Positions 40,335-50,069 of a stretch of 64,000 bases of DNA are shown here, piece after piece. This DNA is from Gammaproteobacteria bacterium (GTDB lineage: Bacteria; Pseudomonadota; Gammaproteobacteria; Steroidobacterales; Steroidobacteraceae): positions 18,100-82,099 of the forward strand of contig JAABQQ010000227.1 in the NCBI GenBank assembly GCA_011391405.1, read 5' to 3'. The notes beneath the pieces were generated by a model, which saw only the letters and a program-made list of their open reading frames with translations, was not told the origin of the DNA and searched no databases. Every line of letters begins with the position of its first letter. The stretch's first letter is position 1. A program made the translations under genes and the position numbers.

Positions 40335-42170
40335 TCAACGGCGCGCATCGATCCAGCGATTGATCCTGGTCTCGAGCACGGACAAAGGCAGTATTCCGCT
40401 GCCGATGACCTGTTCGTGGAATTCGCGCAGGTCGAAGCGTTCACCGAGCCGCAGCTCGGCGCGACGGCGCAGCTCGAGAATCTTCAGTTGCCCGATCTTG
40501 TCGGCGAGCGCCTGGCCGGGACAGGCGACGTAGCGATCGACTTCGGCAGCAATGTCCGCCTCGCCAAGCGCCGTGTTCTCGCGCAGGTAATCGACCGCAC
40601 GCTGGCGGCTCCAGCCCTGCGCATGCAGGCCCGTGTCGACGACGAGGGCCGCCGCACGCCACAGTTCCACGTTCAGTGCGCCGAACTGGCTGTACGGATC
40701 CGTATACAGCCCCAGTTCGGTTCCGAGCGATTGCGCGTACAGGGCCCACCCCGCGACAAAAGCCGCGTCGTCGCCGAAGCGGCGGAACCGCGGCAGGTTC
40801 AGCGACTCCTGCGCGATCGCCGCCAGGTAGAAGCGACCGGGCACGGCCTCGCCCAGGTACAGCGCGTCCAGCGCATAGGACGGGCGCGATGCGAGTTCAC
40901 TGGCATTCACATACAGGACGCCGGCCTGTCCGCCAGCGACACTCTGCGGTGAGTACGACGCCGCTGTAGCAGAGGCCGCGCGAAAACCTTCGACCGGCCG
41001 GACTGCGAAAGTCGCTTGCGGCCGGCGCTGGAACAGCGCGGGCAAGCGCGCATCGACGCGATCGTGCAGTGCTGCATAACCCGCGAGCATCGACTGGGCA
41101 TCGCCGAACTGGAACCGCGGGTCCGCACGCAGCGCATCGAACACGGTCCGCGGCTCACCCGCGATGCCAAGCGCTCCCTGCAGGCCCACGAGACTTGCCC
41201 GCAACCGCGCCACCTCGCGCAGGCCGAGCTCATGCACGTCCGCCGGAGTCATGTCCGTCGAGGTGTAGTACCGCACGAGGTGCGCATACCAGAGGTCCCC
41301 GCTAGGCAAGTCCGACCACGACACCGTGTCGCGCGCCTTCGGCAGGTATTCCTGGGCCAGGTAATCGTGCAGGCGCCGATAGGCGGGCAGGACCTTCGTG
41401 CGCAGTTTTTCGTCGTAGGCCTGCAGCAGGCGACGGCGGTCGTCCACGCTCGGCGCGGCCGGGAAGTTCAGCAGTGGCTGCCAGAACACGGTCTGCCGCG
41501 GGTCCTCGAGCCGGCCGAACGCCTCGAGCTGCGGCAGCGTGCGCTCGACCACGTCCTGCGGCAGCACCACGCCCTTGGTGACGCCGGCGCGCAGGTTGTT
41601 GATGGTCTGGTCCACCCAGACGACGAAGCCGTCCATGCGCGCGAGGAAGTTGTCGTAATCGCGCGTCGTCCTGAACGGATGCGCGCCCTTGCCGGAACCG
41701 AGCTGTGCGAAGACCCCCGGCCAGTTCGCGAACGAGTTGATCGCCAGCAGTTCGCTCGGATAGCGGTAGCCGCCGATACCCAGCTCACGCTGGCGCTTGA
41801 AGGCCGCATAGGTGACCAGGTCCTCGCCTGCGAGCCGCTGCGGATCGATTGCCGCCAGCTTTTCGAGCGATTCCTGTTCGATACCGAGCGAATCCGCCAT
41901 CCAGCTCATGCTGACGTAGTCGCCGAAGCGATCGTCGAACCGGTGGTCGCCGAACTCGCTGGCACGAATGGGATTCAGCGCGAGGTACTGGTCGAAATAC
42001 GTTTCGACGACGCGATACAGCTCGGCCGCATCCGCGTTGGACGCGCGCAGTGGCGCTGACAATTCCGAAGGTTTTTCCTCGGCTCGCGTCGTCGGCTCCG
42101 GCGCGAAATCGCACGCCGTCAATGCCAGCGTGGCGACCAGCAAGGGCAGCAGGAAATGGTCGCGCAGCAT
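40335..42170 (-). CDS. DUF885 lipoprotein, paralogue lacking the HEAxPGHH motif
   Basis: 611 residues. The signal LLPLLVATLALTAC ends in a lipobox with Cys20. The body is DUF885, a putative metallo-carboxypeptidase family, with recognisable landmarks NPIRASEFGDHRFDD, DGFVVWVDQTINNLRAGVTKG and SAREYxP-like helices. At the place where the family has H-E-A-x-P-G-H-H it reads GEAVPGRF (440-447): all three His are lost although the Glu and PG remain. It is 11 bp downstream of its paralogue, which keeps the motif, so this copy is probably a catalytically dead partner or has a new role. Confidence 0.87.
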   Translation of the reverse strand: MLRDHFLLPLLVATLALTACDFAPEPTTRAEEKPSELSAPLRASNADAAELYRVVETYFDQYLALNPIRASEFGDHRFDDRFGDYVSMSWMADSLGIEQESLEKLAAIDPQRLAGEDLVTYAAFKRQRELGIGGYRYPSELLAINSFANWPGVFAQLGSGKGAHPFRTTRDYDNFLARMDGFVVWVDQTINNLRAGVTKGVVLPQDVVERTLPQLEAFGRLEDPRQTVFWQPLLNFPAAPSVDDRRRLLQAYDEKLRTKVLPAYRRLHDYLAQEYLPKARDTVSWSDLPSGDLWYAHLVRYYTSTDMTPADVHELGLREVARLRASLVGLQGALGIAGEPRTVFDALRADPRFQFGDAQSMLAGYAALHDRVDARLPALFQRRPQATFAVRPVEGFRAASATAASYSPQSVAGGQAGVLYVNASELASRPSYALDALYLGEAVPGRFYLAAIAQESLNLPRFRRFGDDAAFVAGWALYAQSLGTELGLYTDPYSQFGALNVELWRAAALVVDTGLHAQGWSRQRAVDYLRENTALGEADIAAEVDRYVACPGQALADKIGQLKILELRRRAELRLGERFDLREFHEQVIGSGILPLSVLETRINRWIDARR

Positions 42171-42181
42171 TCGCAGAAGCT

Positions 42182-44011
42182 TCAGCGGCGAGCCGCGATC
42201 CAGCGCTCGACTTTCGCTTCGAGCACGTCCATCGGCACGGCACCGTCGCTCAGGACTTCACGGTGAAAGTCGCGGAGGTCGAACTTCGGCCCGAGCGCCT
42301 GCTCCGCCTGGTGGCGCAAGCCCTGGATCCGCAGGTCCCCCACCTTGTAGCCGAGCGCCTGACCGGGCCAGGCGATGTAGCGCTCGACTTCGGAGACGAC
42401 GTCCGACTCAGCCATCGTCGAGTTCTCAAGCATGAACTTGATCGCCTGTTCCCGCGTCCAGCCTTTGGCATGCAGCCCGGTGTCGACGACGAGGCGCATT
42501 GCACGCAACTGCTCGTCGTTCAGGCGGCCGTACCACTGGTAAGGGTCGGTGAAAAGGCCGAGTTCCTTGCCGAGCGACTCCGCGTAGAGCGCCCAGCCTT
42601 CGACGTAGGCCGTGTAATCACCGCCAAAGCGGCGGAAACGCGGCACGCCCTCGAGCTCCTGCTGGATCGACACCTGGAAGTGGTGTCCCGGCGCCGCTTC
42701 GTGCAGCGACAGCGTTTCCATGCCGAACTTCGGCTGCGCCTTCAGGTTATACGTGTTGACGTAGAACACGCCGGGACGCGAGCCGTCCGCCGAGGGCTGC
42801 TGGTAATACGCACCCGCCGCGGACTGCGCGCGGAACGCCTCGACCTCGCGCACTTCGTAGTCCGCCCGCGGCAACACCGAGAACAACTTTGGCAACGCAG
42901 CGTCGATCTGTGTCTTGAGCGCGCGGTACCCGGTGAGCAGGTCCGTGCCTACGGTAAAATAGAACTGCGGATCGGTTTCGAGGAACGTGAAAAACGCCTC
43001 GAGGTCGCCCTTGAATCCGACCTGCTGCCGGACCTCGTCCATTTGACCCAGGATGCGCTTCACCTCGCTGTTACCCAGCGCGTGAATCACGTCGGGGGTC
43101 AGTGTCGTCGTCGTGTGCTCCTGCACGTAGTAGGCGTACCACGCCTGCCCGTCGGGTAATGCCGTCCACGCCACGCTGCTGCGCGATTGCGCCAGGTAGT
43201 CGTCGCGCACGAAATCACGCAGGCGCTTGTAGGCGGGCAACAGCTTGCCGTCGAGCATCCTGGTGTACTCGGCAGTCAGTCGCTCACGGTCGGCCGCGGA
43301 GAAACTCGCCGGAAACCGCTGGATCGGCGCGTAGTACTGGCTGTCCTGCGCCTGCGGCACCACCATCGCGTCAAGCTGACCGAGCACCTTTTCCATGACC
43401 GCACGCGGTTGCACGACACCCTTGGTCGCGCCTTCCCGCATGTTGACTACCGCCTGGTCCATCCAGACGACCAGCCCGTCCAACCGCTGCAACCAGCGTT
43501 CGTAGTCCTCGACCGTCGCGAACGGCTGCGCGTTGGTGCCCGAACCCAGCGCAGGCATCACGGTGAGCAGACCGCCGGCCTGGTTGATCGGCAGCAGGTG
43601 AAACGGAAACCGTTCGCCCCGCGCTTCCCGTTCCCGCTCGTACAGGAAGATGTCGTACGAGATGCGGTCCGCTGGCGAGAGCAAATCCGGGTCGAGCGCG
43701 CGGATCGCCGCGAGGTACTTCTGGTTCAGCGCGTGCGCGGCGGCCAGGTACTGCGGGCCGATCGAATTCGGCAACTGGTCGTCGTAGCGATGGTCGCCGA
43801 TGTACGTCGCGAGCACGGGGTTGGCGCGCAGGTTGTCCTCGAAATAGCTCTCGAAGAGCGCATCGAGCTGCTGCCTGGTGTCGGTCGCCGTCGCCGGCAA
43901 CTGCGTATCCGGCGCCTTTGTGCCGGTCGGGGACGGGGGCGCCGAGACACAACCCTGCAAGGCCAGGGTCACGGCGAGCACGAGGATCGAAGCGTGGGTG
44001 CGGAAAGACAT
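42182..44011 (-). CDS. DUF885 lipoprotein with intact HEAxPGHH motif
   Basis: 609 residues with a lipoprotein signal ending LALQGC (Cys21). DUF885 landmarks: NPVLATYIGDHRYDD, DGLVVWMDQAVVNMREGATKG, and SLHEAAPGHHFQVSIQQE at about 436-452, whose His437, Glu438, His443 and His444 form a likely zinc site. LPRFRRFGGDYTAYVEGWALYAESLGKELG-like sequence follows. It is probably an envelope-anchored peptidase or hydrolase; substrate unknown. It is the first gene of a tandem pair with a degenerate paralogue. Confidence 0.9.
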   Translation of the reverse strand: MSFRTHASILVLAVTLALQGCVSAPPSPTGTKAPDTQLPATATDTRQQLDALFESYFEDNLRANPVLATYIGDHRYDDQLPNSIGPQYLAAAHALNQKYLAAIRALDPDLLSPADRISYDIFLYEREREARGERFPFHLLPINQAGGLLTVMPALGSGTNAQPFATVEDYERWLQRLDGLVVWMDQAVVNMREGATKGVVQPRAVMEKVLGQLDAMVVPQAQDSQYYAPIQRFPASFSAADRERLTAEYTRMLDGKLLPAYKRLRDFVRDDYLAQSRSSVAWTALPDGQAWYAYYVQEHTTTTLTPDVIHALGNSEVKRILGQMDEVRQQVGFKGDLEAFFTFLETDPQFYFTVGTDLLTGYRALKTQIDAALPKLFSVLPRADYEVREVEAFRAQSAAGAYYQQPSADGSRPGVFYVNTYNLKAQPKFGMETLSLHEAAPGHHFQVSIQQELEGVPRFRRFGGDYTAYVEGWALYAESLGKELGLFTDPYQWYGRLNDEQLRAMRLVVDTGLHAKGWTREQAIKFMLENSTMAESDVVSEVERYIAWPGQALGYKVGDLRIQGLRHQAEQALGPKFDLRDFHREVLSDGAVPMDVLEAKVERWIAARR

Positions 44012-44055
44012 CAGTGCGGATCCATGCCGGCGACAGGTCGGCGATTATAGGGTCT

Positions 44056-45339
44056 TCAGCGTTCGACGATCGCGGTGACGCCCATGCCACCGGCCGTGCA
44101 GATCGAGATGAGCCCACGGCCGCCGCCGCGCTGATCGATCAATTTGGCGAGCGTCGCGACGATGCGTGCCCCCGTCGCTGCAAACGGGTGGCCCACGGCG
44201 AGGCTGCTGCCATTCACGTTGAGCTTCGCACGATCGATCGAACCGAGCGGTCGCTCGCGGCCCAGCCGGTCGCGGCAGAACTCCACCGACTCCCACGCCG
44301 CCAGCGTGCACAGCACCTGCGCTGCGAACGCTTCGTGAATCTCGTAGAAATCGAAGTCCTGCAGCATGATGCCGGCGTCGTCCAGCATGCGCGGCACGGC
44401 ATAGGCCGGCGCCATCAGCAGCCCTTCGTCCTGCAGGAAGTCGACAGCCGCCACCTTGCCGAAGGTCAGGTAGGCCTGCACCGGCAGTCCCCTGGCACGG
44501 GCCCAGTCTTCACTCGCCAGCAGCACCGCAGCGGCGCCGTCCGTCATCGGCGTCGAATTGCCCGCAGTCAGCGTGGCGCTGCCATCGACCGGGAACGCGG
44601 GCTTCAGCCGGGCCAGCCTTGCCAGCGAGGTGTCGCGCCGCAGGTTGTCGTCGCGCTTCACGCCCTTGAATTCGAACACGAGGTCGTCGAAGAAACCGGC
44701 ATCGTAGGCGGCGGCGGCACGTTGATGGCTGGCGAGCGCGAGTTCATCCTGCGCCTCGCGCCGGATGCCCCAGCGTCGCGCCATCAGCTCGCAACTCTGT
44801 CCCATGTTGAGCCCCGTGCGCGGCTCGGCAACCGCGGGAAAGCTCGGTTTCCAATGGCCCGGCCGCAACGACGCCCACGGCGCGAGCCGCTGGCCCAGCG
44901 ACCGGCCCCGCGCGCTGCGCAACAGGATGCGGCGCAGGTTCTCGTTGATGCCGATCGGGGCGTCGCTCGCCGTGTCGACGCCTGCCGCAATCGCGCTGTC
45001 GATCTGGCCTGCCGCGATTTTCAAGCCGAGCAGGATCGCCGTTTCGAGGCTCGTGCCACAGGCACGTTGCAGGTCGAAAGCCGGTGTGTGCGCGTCGAGC
45101 GTCGTGCCGAGGACCGATTCACGCGTCAGGTTGAAATCGCGCGGGCTCTTCAGCACCGCCCCGGCACCGACGTCGCCCAGACGCTCGCCAGCGAGACGGC
45201 ACTTGTCCGTCAGCGCTTGCAGTGCTGCGGTCAGCATCTGCTGGTTGCTGCATTCCGCATAGACGCCCATCGAGCGCACGAACGGGATCCGGGCGCCGCC
45301 GACGATGGCGACACGGCGCGTGGTGTTTCCGACGAGCAT
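44056..45339 (-). CDS. Acetyl-CoA C-acyltransferase (FadI-like thiolase)
   Basis: 427 residues from ATG 45339, with GGGGA upstream. The acyl-accepting Cys94 is in FDLQRACGTSLE; NVNGSSLAVGHPFAATGAR contains the catalytic His, and SICTAGGMGVT the second Cys. GNSTPMTDGAAAVL is a family signature. Length and sequence are nearer FadI than PhaA/AtoB, so degradation of long-chain acyl-CoA is more likely than acetoacetyl-CoA synthesis for PHA. No FadJ-type partner is next to it; it is divergent from the aldehyde dehydrogenase. Confidence 0.9.
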   Translation of the reverse strand: MLVGNTTRRVAIVGGARIPFVRSMGVYAECSNQQMLTAALQALTDKCRLAGERLGDVGAGAVLKSPRDFNLTRESVLGTTLDAHTPAFDLQRACGTSLETAILLGLKIAAGQIDSAIAAGVDTASDAPIGINENLRRILLRSARGRSLGQRLAPWASLRPGHWKPSFPAVAEPRTGLNMGQSCELMARRWGIRREAQDELALASHQRAAAAYDAGFFDDLVFEFKGVKRDDNLRRDTSLARLARLKPAFPVDGSATLTAGNSTPMTDGAAAVLLASEDWARARGLPVQAYLTFGKVAAVDFLQDEGLLMAPAYAVPRMLDDAGIMLQDFDFYEIHEAFAAQVLCTLAAWESVEFCRDRLGRERPLGSIDRAKLNVNGSSLAVGHPFAATGARIVATLAKLIDQRGGGRGLISICTAGGMGVTAIVER

Positions 45340-45483
45340 GGAGCGTCCCCGACATTTCCTTGAGGACGCCAAGGGTACCCCCGCACGGGCTGATCCTCAC
45401 CGCGGGTAGCGCCTCCCTGATATCCTTGAACCCCTTCCCTCAGTCAAAAAACCTGCCTTTCGAGGCGCGGGTAGAGAAGACTC

Positions 45484-46947
45484 ATGACGCTCAATCTCAA
45501 GGATTCCACCCTGCTGCGGCAGCAGTGCTACATCGACGGCCAGTGGCTGGACGCGCGCGCAGGCGGCAGCAAGCCGGTCACGAACCCGGCGAATGGTGCA
45601 GTGCTCGGTACGGTGCCATTCATGGGTGCCGACGAAACGCGCGCCGCGATCGAGGCAGCCGCAGCCGCCTTCCCTGCCTGGGCTGCACGCACGGCCAAGG
45701 ACCGCTCCACGGTGCTGCGCCGCTGGCACGACCTGATGCTGGCCAACGCCGACGATCTCGCCACGCTGATGACTGCCGAGCAGGGCAAGCCGCTCGCCGA
45801 GGCCAGGGGCGAGATCACCTACGCGGCCTCGTTCATCGAGTGGTTCGCAGAAGAAGCCAAGCGCGTCTACGGCGACGTGATCCCGGGCCATCAGCCCGAC
45901 AAGCGCATCTTCGTGTTGCGCCAGCCTGTGGGTGTCGTCGCAGCAATCACGCCGTGGAATTTCCCGGCGGCGATGATCACGCGCAAGGCGGGCCCGGCAC
46001 TTGCCGCAGGCTGCACCTTCGTGTGCAAGCCGGCGATGCAGACGCCCTACTCCGCGCTCGCAATGGCCGAACTTGCGCATCGTGCCGGCATTCCGCCGGG
46101 CGTATTCAACGTCCTCACCGGGTCGGCGACCGCCATCGGCGGCGAGATGACGTCGAACCCGATCGTCCGCAAGGTCACCTTCACGGGCTCGACGGAGATC
46201 GGCAAGAAGCTGATGGTGCAGTGTGCCGGCACCCTCAAGAAGCTCTCGCTCGAGCTCGGCGGCAACGCGCCGTTCATCGTCTTCGACGACGCCGACCTCG
46301 ACCTGGCCGTGCAGGGCGCGATCGCGAGCAAGTACCGCAACACCGGACAGACCTGCGTCTGCGCCAACCGCCTGCTGGTGCAGGAAGGCGTCTACGACGC
46401 ATTCGTCGCGAAGCTGGTCGAGGCCGTGCGCCAGCTGCGGGTCGGCAACGGCCTGCAGGGCGCAACGGAACAGGGTCCGCTGATCGACGCCAACGCCGTG
46501 GCGAAGGTGGAAGAGCACGTTGCGGATGCGCTGGCCAAGGGCGGCAAGATCGTCCTCGGCGGCAAGCGTCACGCGCTGGGCGGCACGTTCTTCGAGCCGA
46601 CGATCATCACGGGCGTGAAGCCGACGATGATGGTCGCGCGCGAGGAAACGTTTGGCCCGGTCGCGCCCATCTTCTCGTTCAAGGACGAGAAGGAAGCCGT
46701 CCGCATGGCCAACGACACCGAGTTCGGCCTGGCCTCCTATTTCTACACGCGTGACCTGGCGCGCTCGCTGCGTGTCGCCGAAGCGCTCGAGTACGGCATC
46801 GTGGGCCTCAACACGGGCATTATCTCGACCGAGGTCGCGCCGTTCGGCGGCGTCAAGGAATCGGGCTTCGGCCGCGAGGGCTCGAAGTACGGCATCCTCG
46901 ACTACACCGAGCTCAAGTATCTCTGCATCGGCGGCATCGAGGGTTGA
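45484..46947 (+). CDS. gabD: Succinate-semialdehyde dehydrogenase (NAD(P)+)
   Basis: 487 residues, the GabD size. ITPWNFPAAMITRK is the cofactor-binding turn, Glu257 (LSLELGGNAP) is the general base and Cys291 (GQTCVCANR) the nucleophile; the double-cysteine CVC is typical of SSADH. GIISTEVAPFGGVKESGFGREGSKYG closes the family pattern. It oxidises succinate semialdehyde to succinate, the last step of GABA/putrescine breakdown, matching the transporter and aminobutyraldehyde dehydrogenase at 52-57 kb. Its stop overlaps the TTG of the MFS gene. Confidence 0.92.
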   Translation: MTLNLKDSTLLRQQCYIDGQWLDARAGGSKPVTNPANGAVLGTVPFMGADETRAAIEAAAAAFPAWAARTAKDRSTVLRRWHDLMLANADDLATLMTAEQGKPLAEARGEITYAASFIEWFAEEAKRVYGDVIPGHQPDKRIFVLRQPVGVVAAITPWNFPAAMITRKAGPALAAGCTFVCKPAMQTPYSALAMAELAHRAGIPPGVFNVLTGSATAIGGEMTSNPIVRKVTFTGSTEIGKKLMVQCAGTLKKLSLELGGNAPFIVFDDADLDLAVQGAIASKYRNTGQTCVCANRLLVQEGVYDAFVAKLVEAVRQLRVGNGLQGATEQGPLIDANAVAKVEEHVADALAKGGKIVLGGKRHALGGTFFEPTIITGVKPTMMVAREETFGPVAPIFSFKDEKEAVRMANDTEFGLASYFYTRDLARSLRVAEALEYGIVGLNTGIISTEVAPFGGVKESGFGREGSKYGILDYTELKYLCIGGIEG

Positions 46948-48128
46948 ACCAGCGGTCGCTGATCTACCTGCTGGCGTTCATCGTCACGATCGGGTCGGTC
47001 GCCACCAACATCTACATTCCGGCGTTGCCGGTCGTCCGCGAGTACTTCGACGCGACCGTAGCGCAGGCCCAGGCCACGTTCTCGATCGCGCTGCTGACGT
47101 TCGCGATCGGCATGCTGTTCTGGGGTCCGTTCGCGGACCGCTACGGGCGGCGCCTGGCGATCCTCGCCGGCGTCGGCCTGATGGCGGCGGGCTCGGTCGT
47201 CTGCCTGTTCGCACCGAGCCTGACCTGGCTGATCGCCGGCCGCGGCGTGCTCGCGTTCGGCACGGCCACGGGCATCGCCGTCTCGCGCACGATCGTGAGC
47301 GATCTTTACCCGGACAGCATGGCGCGCATGCTCGCGCAGCTCGCGATTTTCGCGGTGGTGTCGAGTGCATCGGCCCCCGTCATCGGCGGCTTCCTGACCT
47401 CGTGGTTCGGCTGGCGCTCGGTCTTCGCGGCCCAGGTCGTCATGGCTGCCGCCGTGGCCTGGCTCACCTGGAAGCACCTGCCCGAGACCCGCCCGGCGAC
47501 GAAGCAGCCTCCGGCCGTGCGCGAGATGGCTCGCGTGGCGCGTTCGCTGCTGGTCAAACCCGGTTACCTGAGCTGCGTATTGCAGTCGTCGGCCGCCTAC
47601 TCGATGTTCGTGGTGTTCATATCGCTCGCGCCGTACGTGATGGTGACGGCGATGGGACGCCCGGCGACTGAATACGGCCTGTATTACCCGCTCATCTCGT
47701 TCGGTTACGTCGCCGGCAACTGGGCCCTCGGCCGCTTCTCGGCCCGCGGGCAGCACTGGATGATCGCCTTCGGCGTCAGCCTGCAGCTGGCGGCCGCGCT
47801 CTGCGCGCTCATCTTCGCCACGGCTGGTTTCCAGCACCCGTTGTGGATCTTCCTGCCCATGGCCGTGCTTTATTTCGGCCAGGGCCTGTTCATGCCCCAC
47901 CTGACCGCGATCGCCGTGAGCCTGGCCCCGACTCATGCGACCGGCGTGGGTTCGAGCACGCTCGGCTTCCTGAACCAGTTCGTTTCGGCGGTCTGCGTGC
48001 AGGCCATGGGCCTGGTGGGAGCCGCGACCGCGATGCCGATGCTCCTGTTCTGCGCCGGGGCGGCCTTGTTCCAGCTGGTCGTACTGCGGCTGTCGCCCCG
48101 CATGGAAGCCCAGGCCCGGGTCACCTGA
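46944..48128 (+). CDS. Bcr/CflA-family MFS exporter
   Basis: 394 residues and 12 predicted helices. The TTG start overlaps the gabD stop (TTGA), so it is translationally coupled. The N-terminal half has IYIPALPVV (after helix 1), WGPFADRYGRR (motif A) and VSRTIVSDLYP; these are Bcr/CflA drug-resistance signatures. Coupling to gabD raises the possibility of exporting a related metabolite, but the family is known for multidrug efflux. Confidence 0.88.
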   Translation: MNQRSLIYLLAFIVTIGSVATNIYIPALPVVREYFDATVAQAQATFSIALLTFAIGMLFWGPFADRYGRRLAILAGVGLMAAGSVVCLFAPSLTWLIAGRGVLAFGTATGIAVSRTIVSDLYPDSMARMLAQLAIFAVVSSASAPVIGGFLTSWFGWRSVFAAQVVMAAAVAWLTWKHLPETRPATKQPPAVREMARVARSLLVKPGYLSCVLQSSAAYSMFVVFISLAPYVMVTAMGRPATEYGLYYPLISFGYVAGNWALGRFSARGQHWMIAFGVSLQLAAALCALIFATAGFQHPLWIFLPMAVLYFGQGLFMPHLTAIAVSLAPTHATGVGSSTLGFLNQFVSAVCVQAMGLVGAATAMPMLLFCAGAALFQLVVLRLSPRMEAQARVT

Positions 48129-48222
48129 ACGGACCCTGGTAGCGGAAGCCATTGCTTCCGCGCGGTCGCAATCGGTCGCCGTGATATCGTTTGCCGTCCG
48201 GCCCGTCTCGCGATTTCCTTAA

Positions 48223-49320
48223 ATGACTCTTCTCGGTACCCCCGATTTCGTCCACGGTTCGCGCTCACGCGTCGGCGTCATACTCGTGAACCTGGGCACG
48301 CCCGCGGACCCTTCGCCCCGCTCAGTGCGGAAGTACCTGGCTGAATTCCTCTCGGACCCGCGCGTCATCGAGGCGCCGCGCCTGCTTTGGTGGCTGGTCC
48401 TGCACGGCGTCATCCTGCGCACGCGCCCGCAGCGCAGTGCCCATGCCTACCAGAAGATCTGGACACAGGAAGGTTCGCCGCTCCTGGTCGAATCGCGCAA
48501 GCTGACCGCGGGCCTCGCTGCCCGGTTGCAGCAACGCTTCGGCGACGACGTCATGGTCGATCTCGCGATGACGTACGGCCAGCCGTCGATTCCGTCGGTG
48601 CTCGAACGATTCCGCGAGCAGAACGTGCAGCGACTGCTGGTACTGCCGCTCTACCCGCAGTATTCCTCGACGACGACCGGCAGCATCTTCGAGTACGTCA
48701 CGCGCGAGCTGTCGCAGTGGCGCTGGATGCCGGAGCTGCGTTTCGTCAACCAGTACTGGGAACGCGAGTCGTACCTGCGCGGCGTGGCGGACAGCGTCAC
48801 GAAGCACTGGGAAACGCACGGTCGCAAGCACCTGCTGTTCTCCTTCCACTCCATCCCGAAGCGCTATTTCCTCGCCGGTGATCCCTACCACTGCTTCTGC
48901 CTCGGCACCGCCCGCGGCGTCGCGCAGCGGCTCGGCCTGGCCGAGGACGAATGGTCACTGGGATTCCAGTCGCGGTTCGGCCGCGAAGAATGGCTGAAGC
49001 CGTACGTGGACATGATGCTGCAGGACTACGCGAAGTCGGGGCCGAAGCGCGTCACGGTGGTCTGTCCTGGATTCGCGACGGATTGCCTCGAGACGCTCGA
49101 GGAAATCAGCATGCAGAACCGCGACCTGTTCCTGGCGCAGGGCGGTGAGGCATTCGACTACGTGCCGTGCCTGAACTCGAGCCCGGCGCACGTCGACGTG
49201 ATGGAGGACGTGGTGCTGCAGCACGCGGGCAGCTGGCCCGAACTCAGCGCCGAGCGCCTCGACGACGCGGCCCTCGCCGCACAGCGCGAACGCGCACTGG
49301 CCCGCGGCGCGCAGCGCTGA
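48223..49320 (+). CDS. hemH: Ferrochelatase
   Basis: 365 residues. GVILVNLGTPADP opens the family fold, YPQYSSTTTGS lies in the first lobe, and FSFHSIPKRY contains the metal-site His; CQSRFGREEWLKPY-like sequence (GFQSRFGREEWLKPY) and the active-site Glu region follow (VCPGFATDCLETLEEI). It inserts iron into protoporphyrin IX to make haem, needed by the cbb3 oxidase, FixL and cytochrome b561 in this window. It is followed 23 bp later by the VOC gene. Confidence 0.95.
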   Translation: MTLLGTPDFVHGSRSRVGVILVNLGTPADPSPRSVRKYLAEFLSDPRVIEAPRLLWWLVLHGVILRTRPQRSAHAYQKIWTQEGSPLLVESRKLTAGLAARLQQRFGDDVMVDLAMTYGQPSIPSVLERFREQNVQRLLVLPLYPQYSSTTTGSIFEYVTRELSQWRWMPELRFVNQYWERESYLRGVADSVTKHWETHGRKHLLFSFHSIPKRYFLAGDPYHCFCLGTARGVAQRLGLAEDEWSLGFQSRFGREEWLKPYVDMMLQDYAKSGPKRVTVVCPGFATDCLETLEEISMQNRDLFLAQGGEAFDYVPCLNSSPAHVDVMEDVVLQHAGSWPELSAERLDDAALAAQRERALARGAQR

Positions 49321-49343
49321 CGGCGCACTCCGTTCGGCCATTC

Positions 49344-50069
49344 ATGCCGCTCGGGCGTTTTCTCGAAATCAGCCTCGCGGCGACCAACGTCGCAGAGTCG
49401 CTCGCGTTCTACGAATCGCTCGGTTTCGTGCAGACATCGGTCGGCGAAGCGTGGCCGCATTCGTATGCCGTCGTGACGGATGGCCGGCTCTGCCTGGGAT
49501 TGCATGGACTGGACTTCGAGAGTCCGCTGCCGACCTGGGTGGCGCCCTCGCTGCGTGAGCAGCTCGATGCACTCGCCACCCTCGGCGTGACCATCGAGGA
49601 AGCACGACTCGACGATCTTTCGCTGCACCAGGCGCTGTTGCGCGACCCCTCGGGCCAGCCGTTGCGACTGCTCGAGGCGCGCACGTTCTCGCCGCCGGCG
49701 CTGTCGCCCGCGCATTCGAGCAGCCTCGGCTATTTCGAGGAATTCGCGATCGCGACGCGCGACCTCGGTGTCGCCAGCGCGTTCTGGGAAAGCATGGGGT
49801 TCGTCGCGTTCGAGCCCGTCGTGGAGCCGCTGCCGAAGGTGGTCGCCGCGAGCAGCGACCTCAATGTCGGGCTCTATGCGATCGACCTGCCGGCGCCGGT
49901 GCTGGTGTTCACCGACGCGGCGATGCCGGAACGAATCGCAAGCCTGCGCGACCAGGGCCATCGCTTCGCGCAGCGCCTGCCGCGTGAACTGATGGCGATC
50001 GGGGCCGCGATGCTCGAGGCCCCGGAAGGGACGCAGCTGCTGTTGCTCACGGAACCGCCGGCAGATTGA
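49344..50069 (+). CDS. VOC-superfamily (glyoxalase-fold) protein
   Basis: 241 residues from ATG 49344, made of two beta-alpha-beta-beta-beta modules per half: FLEISLAATNVAESLAFYESLGF and, in the second half, FEEFAIATRDLGVASAFWESMGF. Metal ligands typical of glyoxalase I are not clearly conserved, so it may be a dioxygenase-like or binding protein. It may share the hemH transcript. Its last 23 bp overlap the YceI lipoprotein gene on the other strand. Confidence 0.78.
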   Translation: MPLGRFLEISLAATNVAESLAFYESLGFVQTSVGEAWPHSYAVVTDGRLCLGLHGLDFESPLPTWVAPSLREQLDALATLGVTIEEARLDDLSLHQALLRDPSGQPLRLLEARTFSPPALSPAHSSSLGYFEEFAIATRDLGVASAFWESMGFVAFEPVVEPLPKVVAASSDLNVGLYAIDLPAPVLVFTDAAMPERIASLRDQGHRFAQRLPRELMAIGAAMLEAPEGTQLLLLTEPPAD

